Shown here in pieces: positions 35,195 to 44,045 of a stretch of 64,000 bases of DNA. The stretch comes from Rhizopus sp. PT2906 (lineage: Eukaryota > Mucoromycota > Mucoromycetes > Mucorales > Rhizopodaceae). Made by a program: the position numbers and the translations under genes. Under the pieces are notes generated by a model. It saw nothing but the letters and a program-made list of their open reading frames with translations, ran no database searches and had not been told where the DNA came from. The stretch spans positions 62,001 to 126,000 of the forward strand of contig JAMYHX010000025.1 of NCBI GenBank assembly GCA_025529335.1, in the 5' to 3' direction. Numbering within the stretch: the stretch's first letter is position 1; each line of letters opens with the position of its first letter.

Positions 35195-36536
35195 ATGTCA
35201 ATTCCAGAAAAGCTCATTGTAACATTCGTTGTCATACTCATAACCTATTTACAAACCACAACAAGCTTTGTTATTCTTGGACCAGCATTAGGAGGATGGA
35301 CAAGTCTACATGCACAAAAGATTCTTTTGCCATTAAACATTTTTATCATTTCAATTTATTATAATTATTATTTGGCGTGTAAGACAGATCCAGGCCATGT
35401 ACCTGAAGGCTGGGTAAAAAGATTATTATGGCAACTTGTGTGAGAAACAAAAACTGATCTTTAATCAGGAACCACCATCCGAAGTACTTTCCTCAGATCC
35501 TCTACTCAATTTGGGATTAACTGGCCCAAGATACTGTAAAAAGTGTGAAGCCTTTAAACCACCGAGATGTCATCACTGTAAACAATGTGGAAAGTGCATT
35601 CTTAAAATGGATCATCACTGTCCATGGATAGGCAATTGTGTTGGGTTCGGTAATTATGGTTATTTTGTACGCTTTGTCTTTTCAGTCATTATTGGTTGTA
35701 CATATGGATGCTACCTACTCTTGTGGAGACTTCAACGCATATTTGATGCAAGAAAGAACACGTGGGTAAATGATGATAGATTATGAAAATATCTTTTTTA
35801 TTTAGTTAGTATTTAATAGAATCCAAACACGCCAACGACGACAGAATTGCTACTAGTCTTACTCAATATAGTCATTCTCAGCTTTGTTATTCTTCTGGTT
35901 GGCGTGTTAGCCGTGTATCACAGTTATTGTCTATTGAAAGGACAAACAACCATTGAGGGTTCAGAGAGACAGAAGACTAGGCGATTGATCAAGAGGCGCA
36001 AAATCGATTTTGTAAGAAAACAAGAACGGTATTGTCATACTGTCTTTTTCACATTGGATTGTCACAGGTGGAATTTCCATTCGATGTAGGATTTTATAGA
36101 AACATTTGCTCCGTTTTAGGCAATAATCCGATACTGTGGCCTTGGCCATTCCCAAGTCCAGGTAATGGAATTGACTTTGCCATTCGGTCAAATACAGGTA
36201 ACATGATTCATAGTAACCATTCTAAAAGGCTAACTTTGCAGAATAGACCTGCGGGTGGTCTACTACTGGCCGCCGAAAAGTCCGGATGAGACTAATCAAG
36301 TAACTGAGGCTTTGACAGAGCGAGGTGATCACAGATTAGTACGTAGGGATTCTGAAGGATATCTTGTAAAAGAAATTACTTGGGAAGATAGAATGAGAAT
36401 GCTTCAGGATGAACAACCTGATGAGCAGCAAAATGAACAATACGATGGACATGTAGAAAGACTAGATTTAGAACTAGCAGATGATGATTATGAGGATGAC
36501 GTTACTGACTATGAGGTAGATTTTGATGAGGAGTAG
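35195..36536 (+). CDS. PFA4: Palmitoyltransferase PFA4 (DHHC type)
   Basis: Five exons: 35195..35413, then about 35445..35765, 35820..36011, 36068..36197 and 36247..36536, about 383 aa. It has two N-terminal TM helices and TDPG. The DHHC zinc-finger follows: PRYCKKCEAFKPPRCHHCKQC, then CILKMDHHCPWIGNCVG. Two more TM helices, a T-T-x-E motif after an intron, and the PFD-x-G-x-x-x-N-x-x-x-VLG-x-NP block mark the Pfa4 subfamily. In yeast Pfa4 palmitoylates chitin synthase Chs3, and a chitin synthase gene lies next door here (divergent). The reading frame changes between 35413 and 35445: this needs either a 31-nt intron (gt..ag ends present) or an extra A in the run at 35416-35420. Confidence 0.9.
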
Positions 36537-36701
36537 GATGAAAATGATATATAATATTGTATATCCTCCCCCTTTATTTATCTTCACATCAGCATAATAA
36601 TAAACAATTCTTTTTAATGAACCAATCAAATTATCAATTGAATATAGCTTATTTGTCTCTCATTATTTCTTTTCTTTTCTTTTTGTGGTTTCTAGAGTAG
36701 A

Positions 36702-37491
36702 ATGAACGGAAATAGAACAGTGGGCTCGACCGCTTTAAAGCGTCTCATGACGGAATATAGAGGCAAGTAGAAGAAGAAAGCAAGATATACATATATGCTT
36801 TATGCTAATTATGAAATAGAATTAACATTGAATGCACCCGAAGGCATTACTGCAGGCAAGACAAGTAGATCTCTCTTTATGTTTAGCTTACACACGTACA
36901 TCTAGGTCCCATCGATGAAAACAACTTTTTTGAATGGGAAGCCTTGATTGCGTAAGTTGTAGCAACATCTTTAAAGAAAGTGTATTTAACTCTTTCATAT
37001 GACAAATAGAGGGCCTGAAGGCACACCTTTTGAAGGTGGATTATTTCCTGCTACGCTCACTTTTCCTAAAGATTATCCTCTAAGCCCACCTACAATGAAA
37101 TTCACTTGTGATTTCTTTCATCCTAATGTATATCCCAATGGAACTGTCTGTATTTCTATATTACATCCACCAGGAGATGATCCCAATATGTATGAAAGCA
37201 GCTCAGAACGATGGAGTCCTGTTCAAAGTGTCGAAAAGATTTTGCTGAGCGTGGTCAGTATGTTGGCAGGTAATTTTATTATTTGTAAGTAATGCTCTGA
37301 TAAATCATCCATTCTTTTCTTATAGAGCCTAATGATGAAAGTGGAGCTAATGTTGATGCCTGTGTAAGTAGATACATACTTCTTATCATTCCTTATTATT
37401 GATGACTTTATAGAAAATATGGAGAACAAATAGAGAACTCTATAACCAAATTGTAAGAGAAAATGCAATGAAGACATTAGGTTTGCAGTAA
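36702..37491 (+). CDS. UBC7: Ubiquitin-conjugating enzyme E2 (UBC7/UBE2G2 type)
   Basis: Six exons, join(36702..36762,36820..36855,36906..36951,37010..37269,37326..37363,37414..37491), 172 aa. It follows UBE2G2: [55 protein letters not shown]. The catalytic Cys is in GTVCISIL (about Cys95), and the acidic loop after HPPGDDP is characteristic of the UBC7 group. [13 protein letters not shown] follows. Ubc7 works in ER-associated degradation with Cue1 and Hrd1-type ligases. The first two introns need GC donors (AGAG|GCAAGT and GCAG|GCAAGA), because any GT donor nearby would insert extra residues into the conserved N-terminus. Confidence 0.95.
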
Positions 37492-37660
37492 CAAACAATG
37501 AATAATTTAATAAAACTGGAGGATATACAAATATATATGTATGTACAATATATATTCATACGAAAAAAAAAAAGAAAAATAAATGCTAAACAGAGAAAAA
37601 GAAAAAGAGAGGGTGGGAGAGAGAAAGAAAGAGAGAGAGAAAGAGTAAGAAAGGGGTTTT

Positions 37661-38799
37661 CTAGTAGATGAATGGATTATCAAGGGTATTATTGCTATTA
37701 TTATTGTTATCTAATTCTTTTTTGATGATGGCTTGATTATCTGTGAATGCTTGCTTGTTTTCAGGTATTTGATATACATTGGTGAGTAAATCATAGGTTG
37801 TTGGGTTGGATCGACGATACATAAACAACGAATTATTAAATTGACGTGCGGCAACTGCTGCACAATGTACCCAATTTAATTCATCGACATACTGTATTGT
37901 TGATTTGTGTTGCAAACTATTTTTGCCCATGACAGTCGCTGGAAATGACTGTGCGCCATTATTCATTGTTCCCCATGCTGATCCAGTGGACATTGGTTTG
38001 TTAAAATTGTTACTATTGTTATTGTTATTACCATAATTCATGTCATTCAAATCCTTCATGCCATCATCAGACAGTGCATCATCATCACCTTCATCGACTT
38101 CTTCTGTATAAAAATAGTCATCTCTTCCTTTACGTCCCTTTCGTATGACACGATGCCCAAACTGTTTAAAAACTGATCTAGCTGTCACAACTGATATTTC
38201 ACGCGTACGAAATGTGGATCGCAGCAGTCTCGAATCCACCAAATACCCTTTCTCGGCATTGTCGATATGCACTTTTACCAAATTGACATTCTTCTTCAAA
38301 AATACAAAACTGTCGCGAAATCCAAGTAATGCTGCTGGGTCTTTGGAAAACATAAATAATGTTTCTCCTCGCGTTGGCAACGTGAATGTAGGGACTCTAT
38401 ATTCACGACCTATACATATATTGTATTTAGTAGGGCATTTTTACTTTATTTTTTGTATACGGCCATACCTCCAAGTAATCTACCATTCTTGTCTACTTTT
38501 GTTTCACCTATTTCGTCAATCTCGCTGGCATATCCACTTGATGTATTTGCAGGTGGAGGTACATAGCTTTGCGATGATTCTCTTGTCGTTGGCGTTTTTT
38601 CCTTTCCTTGCACTTTAGGTCTTCCTCTCTTTCTGGGTGTATGTACAACGGGCTCTTGCGACAGGTCCAAGTCGCTTGAGCTTATTTCTCCAGAAGACAG
38701 TTCACTTTCTTCATCTACATAATTTAAATCTTCTCTTGTTTCCATGCCACGACTACCACTTCTCGATCGTTTCCTTTTTGGCCCTTCTTTATGTAACAT
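37661..38799 (-). CDS. Chromatin-remodelling subunit Rsc7/Swp82 family (NPL6)
   Basis: Two exons, complement(join(37661..38409,38469..38799)), 359 aa. The N-terminal third is charged, with an AT-hook-like PRKRGRPK and a Ser/Glu stretch. The central block GRLLGGREYRVPTFTLP, then TLFMFSKDPAALLGFRDSFVF and KKNVNLVKVHI, is the conserved Rsc7/Swp82 domain. The C-terminus is Asn-rich. These proteins are subunits of the RSC or SWI/SNF complexes that slide and eject nucleosomes. A start at 38799 (MLHKEG) is preferred to an upstream Met at 38823 preceded by hydrophobic residues. It is convergent with UBC7, with about 170 bp between the stops. Confidence 0.85.
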
Positions 38800-39108
38800 G
38801 ATTAAATCAAAAGAAAAGAGCAATAGAATGAAATTACAGCCATTCCGTTCAGTCTAATTGATCACGTGATAAATGCGTCATCATTAAAAAAAATTTTTAG
38901 ATAGGACAGCGAATAAAAAGAGGAATCAACGAAAATATTTTCACACTTTCACTTTTACTTCAACAGATAGTGAGGAAGGTTAGTTTGTCAAATCAGCGCA
39001 ACTTTTACAAGTGGGCTCAAATGCTAATTACTCTTATAATAGATTCTTTTCTACACTACAGAAAGCCCCTTAGTTACTAGTTGTTGAAAATAATCGAGTT
39101 ATCTGACC
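38800..39108. promoter_or_regulatory. Divergent promoter region, RSC7-like gene and eS31
   Basis: 309 bp between two opposite start codons. It contains tgatcacgtgataa (about 38858-38872), a CACGTG E-box palindrome, and a pyrimidine-rich stretch (cactttcacttttacttc, about 38943-38960) that looks like the leader of the ribosomal protein gene. A link of the E-box to ribosomal-protein regulation is only a guess. Confidence 0.4.
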
Positions 39109-39576
39109 ATGCAAGTTTTCGTAAAGTCTCTTCAAGGCAATACCTTTGCCTTAGATGTCTCTTCCAACACTTCCGTTGCTGCTGTCAAGTCCATGATTGA
39201 AGCACGTGAAGGTCTTCCTGTCAACGCCCAATGCTTGTCCTATGCTGGTAAGTCCCTTGTTGAAGGTGAACTCGCTCTCTATGGTATTGCCGACAACAAC
39301 ACTTTGCACTTGAATGCCGAGTTATTGGGTGGTGGTAAGAAGAGAAAGAAGAAGACTTACACCACTCCCAAGAAGATCAAGCATAAGCGCAAGAAGGTCA
39401 AGATGGCTGTCTTGAAGTATTACAAGGTTGATGAATCTGGCAAGATCACTCGTCTTCGTCGTGAATGTCCTAATGCCACTTGTGGTGCTGGTGTCTTTAT
39501 GGCCAAGCACAAAGACCGTCAATACTGTGGTAAATGCCACTTGACTTATGTCTTCCAAAAGGGTGAAAGCGCTTAA
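39109..39576 (+). CDS. RPS31: Ribosomal protein eS31 (S27a) fused to a degenerate ubiquitin-like domain
   Basis: A single exon of 155 aa. Residues 1-76 have a ubiquitin-like fold pattern ([17 protein letters not shown]) and the rest is eS31: a Lys-rich linker ([20 protein letters not shown]), then the zinc-ribbon Cys pairs CPNATC and CGKC. In the ubiquitin part Lys48 is kept, but Ile44 is Ser, the Val70 position is Asn, and the Arg72 and Arg74 positions are Glu and Leu. It ends LLGG before GKKRKK. The hydrophobic patch and the E1-recognition arginines of ubiquitin are therefore lost, so the released protein should not work as ubiquitin. Such replacements exist in other lineages (FAU-type S30 fusions; the S27a fusion of nematodes). 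Codons are strongly biased, as in highly expressed genes. Confidence 0.95.
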   Translation: MQVFVKSLQGNTFALDVSSNTSVAAVKSMIEAREGLPVNAQCLSYAGKSLVEGELALYGIADNNTLHLNAELLGGGKKRKKKTYTTPKKIKHKRKKVKMAVLKYYKVDESGKITRLRRECPNATCGAGVFMAKHKDRQYCGKCHLTYVFQKGESA

Positions 39577-39592
39577 GCGTTTTATTGTGTAT

Positions 39593-39617
39593 AATAAATA
39601 AATTTTATTTATTTATT
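39593..39617. terminator. Palindromic bidirectional poly(A)-signal block
   Basis: The sequence aataaataaa-tt-ttatttattt reads AATAAA on both strands. It lies in the 36 bp between the stop of eS31 (39576) and the stop of the convergent PET117-like gene (39613), so it can serve both 3' ends. Confidence 0.6.
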
Positions 39618-39927
39618 GCTCCTTCGACACTGGTTCACTTGAAGGTTGATTTGATACTGTCTGTGTCTTGAGTAAGGCTTCATGTAATTCCTGTTGCTCT
39701 TTTAGTTCTTTCATGTTGAGTGCCTGCTGCTGCTTCTTTTTTCTTCTCTCTTCGTCTTGTAAGACACCTGCTCGTAAATTCTATGGAAAGGCATTTAATT
39801 CTTCTTCATTGTCGACATTATATGCTTTTACTTCTTTTTCTGTATTTTGTATATAATGAACGCCTACAACAGAGGCAGCACAAAAGGCTATTGAGGATGC
39901 GAGTGTTGCTTTTGCTTTTGTTGACAT
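39613..39927 (-). CDS. PET117: PET117-like cytochrome c oxidase assembly factor
   Basis: Two exons, complement(join(39613..39780,39832..39927)), 87 aa, split by a 51-nt GT-AG intron that carries an in-frame stop if unspliced. The N-terminus has a basic Met-Ser-Thr-Lys start and one TM helix (ATLASSIAFCAASVVGVHY). It is followed by IQ-x-x-E-x-E, then LRAGVLQDEERRKKKQQQ and a charged helix. The order, a TM helix, H-x-x-Q-x-x-x-E, then a G-V-x-x-D-x-E-R motif and a coiled-coil tail, matches Pet117, a small inner-membrane protein needed for complex IV assembly. The tail is longer than in human Pet117. Confidence 0.75.
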
Positions 39928-40442
39928 GGGCCCAAAGAATAAAGTAAAATGAAGGAGAGAGAGAGGCTTACTGCTTTTTTCCTTGAATTTTATTGGCTGG
40001 TTTAGAAATTACTGGTTTTGACAGCCAGTAAAAGTTCCTTGATCCTATTTTTTTTAGACTTACGGCTTTACTGAGTATCTCTAACAGCTGCATATATTCA
40101 AACATTCAATGTTAAGCTCAAAGAGTACTTTATTGTTCCTTTTTTTTTCCGAATAGTCTGTGGCTAAAGGAGAATTATCCGGTGACACTATGGGTTAACC
40201 AAATAGCCTACAGTGTTTGTAGATTATCCCCGGTACCCGACAAAGTTACATTTATATTCCTATCTGAATAACAGGCACACAAAGCTGAGCTAACATAATC
40301 TGTCAATTTCCAGACCGAGACTTCATTGTCAACACAATGCTCCTTTGTCGAATTTGGACATCATTTCCGCATATTTTCCTAAAAGACAAGTGGTGATATG
40401 CCTTTTCAAAAAAAACTATTTCTTAGCTGTTAGCTGACGCTT

Positions 40443-40443
<1 letters not shown>

Positions 40444-40482
<39 letters not shown>
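40444..40482 (+). repeat. Homopolymer A run of 39
   Basis: Thirty-nine consecutive A, by far the longest homopolymer in the window. It may be a slippage tract or the tail of an old retroposed transcript; the sequence 5' of it has no gene that I recognise. Confidence 0.8.
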
Positions 40483-40483
<1 letters not shown>

Positions 40484-41010
40484 GAAAGAGAAGGTAGATT
40501 GACTGTTCCGGACTCCTAGATGTCTATTCTACAACTGGGCCAGCTGTCACGTTTTCCATTTGTAGATGAAACTCCTCTTTTTGGAGAGTTACATTCGGTC
40601 TTGTCTCTCTACTTTATAATTTCCTCGAGTATTATTATGGTTTTCTGACTGCTCTTCCAACTGACAACTTTTAAATATAGTCTTTGCCTTTTTAATACTC
40701 GAAAAGAGAATCGTTTTACTAAAAAAGCAAGGCACATTGACATGCAATTTATTTATTTATTCTCTGTAAAATCTAAGCCCTTAATAAAATCAAGTTATGC
40801 GTATTATGTCAGTAATTAATATATTTTATGACATTCTTTTTTTTTAATGAATAAATATATATAAAAAGAGAAGAAGCTGGATTTATCTTTTAAGCAACTC
40901 TACATGTGCTGATGTTGCTGGACGTCTATCATCGTAATCTTGTATAATAGGAGAGAGGCTTTTATGTTTATTTCGTCTATAGAATGTGTTCTCGGGATAA
41001 AATGGTATTA

Positions 41011-41013
<3 letters not shown>

Positions 41014-41042
<29 letters not shown>
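41014..41042. repeat. (AT)n microsatellite
   Basis: About 14 AT units following tac, in gene-free DNA. It is likely length-variable. Confidence 0.8.
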
Positions 41043-41615
41043 CTTTAACCTTGTATAGTTTGTATCTGAATATAAAATAAAAGAGAGAAAGAGATTGTGT
41101 TAACAAGAGGAGGAGGAAAAAGGGAAGCTGGAATGATCTGTGGCTCCTTACAAACTTAAATTTTGTTTATTATTATTATTATCATCATTATTCTTTAGGA
41201 GCATGTCTGTATGCGTAAATGTAAATATATGTAGCACAATCTTTGTATGATCAATAATTGGGCTTTCAATATGAATAATAGAAGCAAACACTGTTGAGTG
41301 TTCGGGTTGTCTGAACAAAAGTTCTGATGAGTGGCAAATGGTATAATAATAAGCATTCTTTTATCTTTTATATTTTCAACCATTTTGTTTAAACTATGAT
41401 GCGTATACATTCTCTATATCATCTTAACATAAACAAATGCGATACGTAGCACCAATGGCTGATTGCTTCCAAAAACACTGAAAAGACCGAAAGATGATAC
41501 GAGTAGACACTTTATGCGGCGATTGCAATAAATACTATTAATATACTTGCCTTATTGAAAAAATACTAAAAAGGAAGGGAAGAGAGAAAAGGTACTTGGC
41601 CAAGCTCTCTGATAC

Positions 41616-41962
41616 TTACTGTCTTTTTTGACTGAAGGTGGAAACTACAGTGCACGAATCCAACTGGTATACTTGCCATTCACAGTCAAAGTGATTGTGG
41701 GTGTCGCAGAAGATCATGCCGTACACTTCAAAGTATGCTTCGTTTTCATTCAATGCATATTTCATTTGATATTCCAAACATCTTACGTACGCAGCTTGAA
41801 CGTCATCAACAGCAAGCTGCTCGATACATTTCAACTCTTTTTGAATGCCCTTTACGATCGATTTCCATTCTTTTTCGTTTATTCCATAAATTATTCAACT
41901 CTGTCCACTAGTCTTCCGTGAAAAGTTTACGCTGGCTATCTTCCTTATCGTCAATCTAAGCA
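41616..41962 (-). pseudogene. Short gene-like frame with one in-frame stop
   Basis: On the minus strand one frame runs from an ATG near 41962 (MLRLTIRKIASVNFSRK, mitochondrial-presequence-like) to a TGA near 41897. It then continues open as NEKEWKSIVKGIQKELKCIEQ and NENEAYFEVYGMIFCDTHNHFDCEWQVYQ to a stop at 41616. The protein would be about 115 aa. I do not recognise the family. Either the TGA makes it a pseudogene, or a very short intron removes it. The composition looks protein-like rather than random. Confidence 0.3.
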
Positions 41963-42540
41963 TGACTTTATAAATTTATCATCTTGGTTTGTGTTTCTTT
42001 TCAAGAAGTAGAAGAAATAAAAAGAAAGGTTATTTATTCTAGTTTTATGTTGTTAGTTGATTAACAAGGAAGCAAGATCACGTGTAATTATGATAGCGTC
42101 GCATTTTATACCAGAGAGTGCGAACTGAACAGTCTTATCTTAGGTAGAGTATGGGAGGTTTTGCTATTTGCATAGTATATCTGCACAGCATTTTTCACAA
42201 TAAGTGATGTAAGCGATTCAATCTGCACAAGACAAACTATGCCCACACAACGCTATATACAACACTGAAGTATAAGAGAAGTATGCGTCGATGAGTCTGT
42301 AATAGTCTCATTGTTATGTTGAAACGGTAGAGGGCTTGTTATTACAAACAATATCATTTTATAAGAAAAAAGAATCATTGCATGAATTTATTACGGCCAA
42401 TGAGAATTGGACATGACGCGTCTATAAGAATAACACATTTTGTGGTCAGTTATTTCTTTTTCATTCTTGAAGTAACCTTTTACAAGATGTATTGCTTATA
42501 AGGCAAACACGATAGATATTCTGTTTTCTGTGTAAATAGC
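41963..42540. other. Intergenic region
   Basis: AT-rich sequence without a supported gene. The sequence tcacgtg occurs near 42078. Nothing else is recognisable. Confidence 0.3.
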
Positions 42541-42581
42541 AAAAACACGATTTAGACGTGGGGAAGCACCATTGTAATCAA

Positions 42582-42858
42582 TGGCTAAGCAACTCAAAAT
42601 CCTTGGGTTGTACAAAGAAGAAAACCACAGCTATTTATCTGATGGTATAATCAAGCTGTATGGGTTAAAGGGTCTTGAAGTCCTGTTGCTGGAGGCTTCT
42701 GGCAGTTTTGCAAGCATGGATTGAGCTAAACACTCGTTTGGTCACCACAAGGACGTCTTCGGAGCCCTTTCGATGCTAAAATCCATCGCGGATAAATGCG
42801 AAAAGGCATCTATTGAGGCATTTTGCCAATGTAAGGTATTCTTTGTTCATGCAGCAGG
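42582..42858 (+). pseudogene. Fragment of a repetitive Mucorales protein family
   Basis: The frame reads MAKQLKILGLYKEENHSYL, then SDGIIKLYGLKGLEVLLLEAS, an in-frame TGA, then KHSFGHHKDVFGALSMLKSIADKC and VFFVHAAG. The pattern G-x-x-KLYG-x-K-x-x-E-x-LLLE-S and the HHK-x-x-FGAL-x-MLK block are, to my memory, a recurrent uncharacterised domain in Mucorales genomes that is often found in many copies. This copy has a nonsense codon and no upstream or downstream continuation. Confidence 0.4.
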
Positions 42859-43101
42859 TAACACAGTTTTTTTTTTGGCTTTTTATCTCATCCATTTTTT
42901 TTTTTTTTAGGTGCAAACAAATATTTTTAAGCGCAAACCACTGTATCACTTAAGCTAAAATGGAAAAGGCGCTTGTCCCGAATTTAATAAGGAAATTGTC
43001 TGAAATAAAAAATGATATTGTCCAAAACAAGAAAGAATTTATCTGAAAGTAAAACTTGCTTGTTCGAAAAGTATTTTTAGAAACAGAATCTGGAGTCTCC
43101 C

Positions 43102-43109
43102 ATATAAAA
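43102..43109 (+). promoter_or_regulatory. TATA-like box of the orphan gene at 43178
   Basis: The sequence atataaaa lies 69 bp upstream of the ATG at 43178 and is followed by a continuous pyrimidine tract (ctttctttctttacccc), a core-promoter layout typical of this genome. Confidence 0.5.
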
Positions 43110-43177
43110 GAACCCTCTTTCTTTCTTTACCCCCTTTCCCCTTTCTTCTTCTTCTTCTTTTCTTGTTCTTAATCATC

Positions 43178-43822
43178 ATGTCTTTAGCAAGTGAACATCA
43201 GGACATCATCCAGTTTTCAAATAGAAAATCAAGCTACCCAATGACCAATACCTTCATCTCTCACTTTGCTTCTTGGGCGAAATTTTGGCTGACGGTCAGC
43301 GATAAGACGATTCCTCATAAACGAAAGCTTTTCCACAGGTCAGAACATAAGACACCTCATGTCTCAGTAGAGAACAATTCTATCATTCCAGTTACCCAAC
43401 GAGCGCACTTATACCGAGCCACATGTCATAAACTCCGGCCTAACCAAAGCAACAGTAAAAAGTCATTTACACTAGGTGATATCCTACATATTCGAAAGTT
43501 TTGGGAGAATCTAGAAAATCTCATTTATCAGAATGAAAGAGATTATATACCATCTGTTAAGAGAATACCTTTTAATCCTGATATACCAGGTTCTGTTTAT
43601 TTGCCTAAAAAATCAAGAAAGCAGATTGTGACAAACAAGAATAGACAACCCTACGCATGCTCCAATATTGTATATACATTTAAACACGACATTGACATTA
43701 TAGAAACTCAGCCTATCACTTCTACTTACACCCATAGTTCTAATAATATATGTGATGATGATGATGATGATGTTCCTCTTGCCATCCTTCACCTCTCAAA
43801 ACCATTTATCCAATGTAAATAA
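43178..43822 (+). CDS. Orphan soluble protein with acidic tail
   Basis: A single-exon frame of 214 aa from ATG 43178 to TAA 43820-43822, with a TATA box and pyrimidine leader directly upstream. The protein is basic in its first half (KTIPHKRKLFHRSEHK). It has a mid segment FTLGDILHIRKFWENLENL that is probably helical, then PSVKRIPFNPDIPGSVYLPKKSRK. Near the end it has six Asp followed by VPLAILHLSK. The D-run plus VPLA(I/T)L pattern occurs near the ends of several fungal signalling proteins as a short linear motif. I do not recognise the family and see no TM or signal peptide. Confidence 0.6.
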   Translation: MSLASEHQDIIQFSNRKSSYPMTNTFISHFASWAKFWLTVSDKTIPHKRKLFHRSEHKTPHVSVENNSIIPVTQRAHLYRATCHKLRPNQSNSKKSFTLGDILHIRKFWENLENLIYQNERDYIPSVKRIPFNPDIPGSVYLPKKSRKQIVTNKNRQPYACSNIVYTFKHDIDIIETQPITSTYTHSSNNICDDDDDDVPLAILHLSKPFIQCK

Positions 43823-44045
43823 ACGCAATTCATTTTAATCTCATTTCCTGTTCAAACAATTCTCTCTTTCCTTGTTTCTTTTTATAGAAAAAAAAAAGGA
43901 TACACTTTACAAAGCGTGGAATATGATGGTTTAAAGGAGTCATGAAAAAAAAAAGAAATGTATAAATGTATATGCGTGTAATTTAATATGTGTACAAAGG
44001 ATGCATTAGTTGAAGAAATGTTTATACAAGGTATACAATTCATCC

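Larger units (their letters stand above)
39928..41615. other. 1.7-kb gene-free region with long A run and (AT)n
   Basis: Upstream of the PET117-like gene. No gene is supported. A 39-base A run (40444-40482) and an (AT)n microsatellite (about 41014-41042) are the main features. Small AT-rich frames on both strands have no recognisable motifs. Confidence 0.4.
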
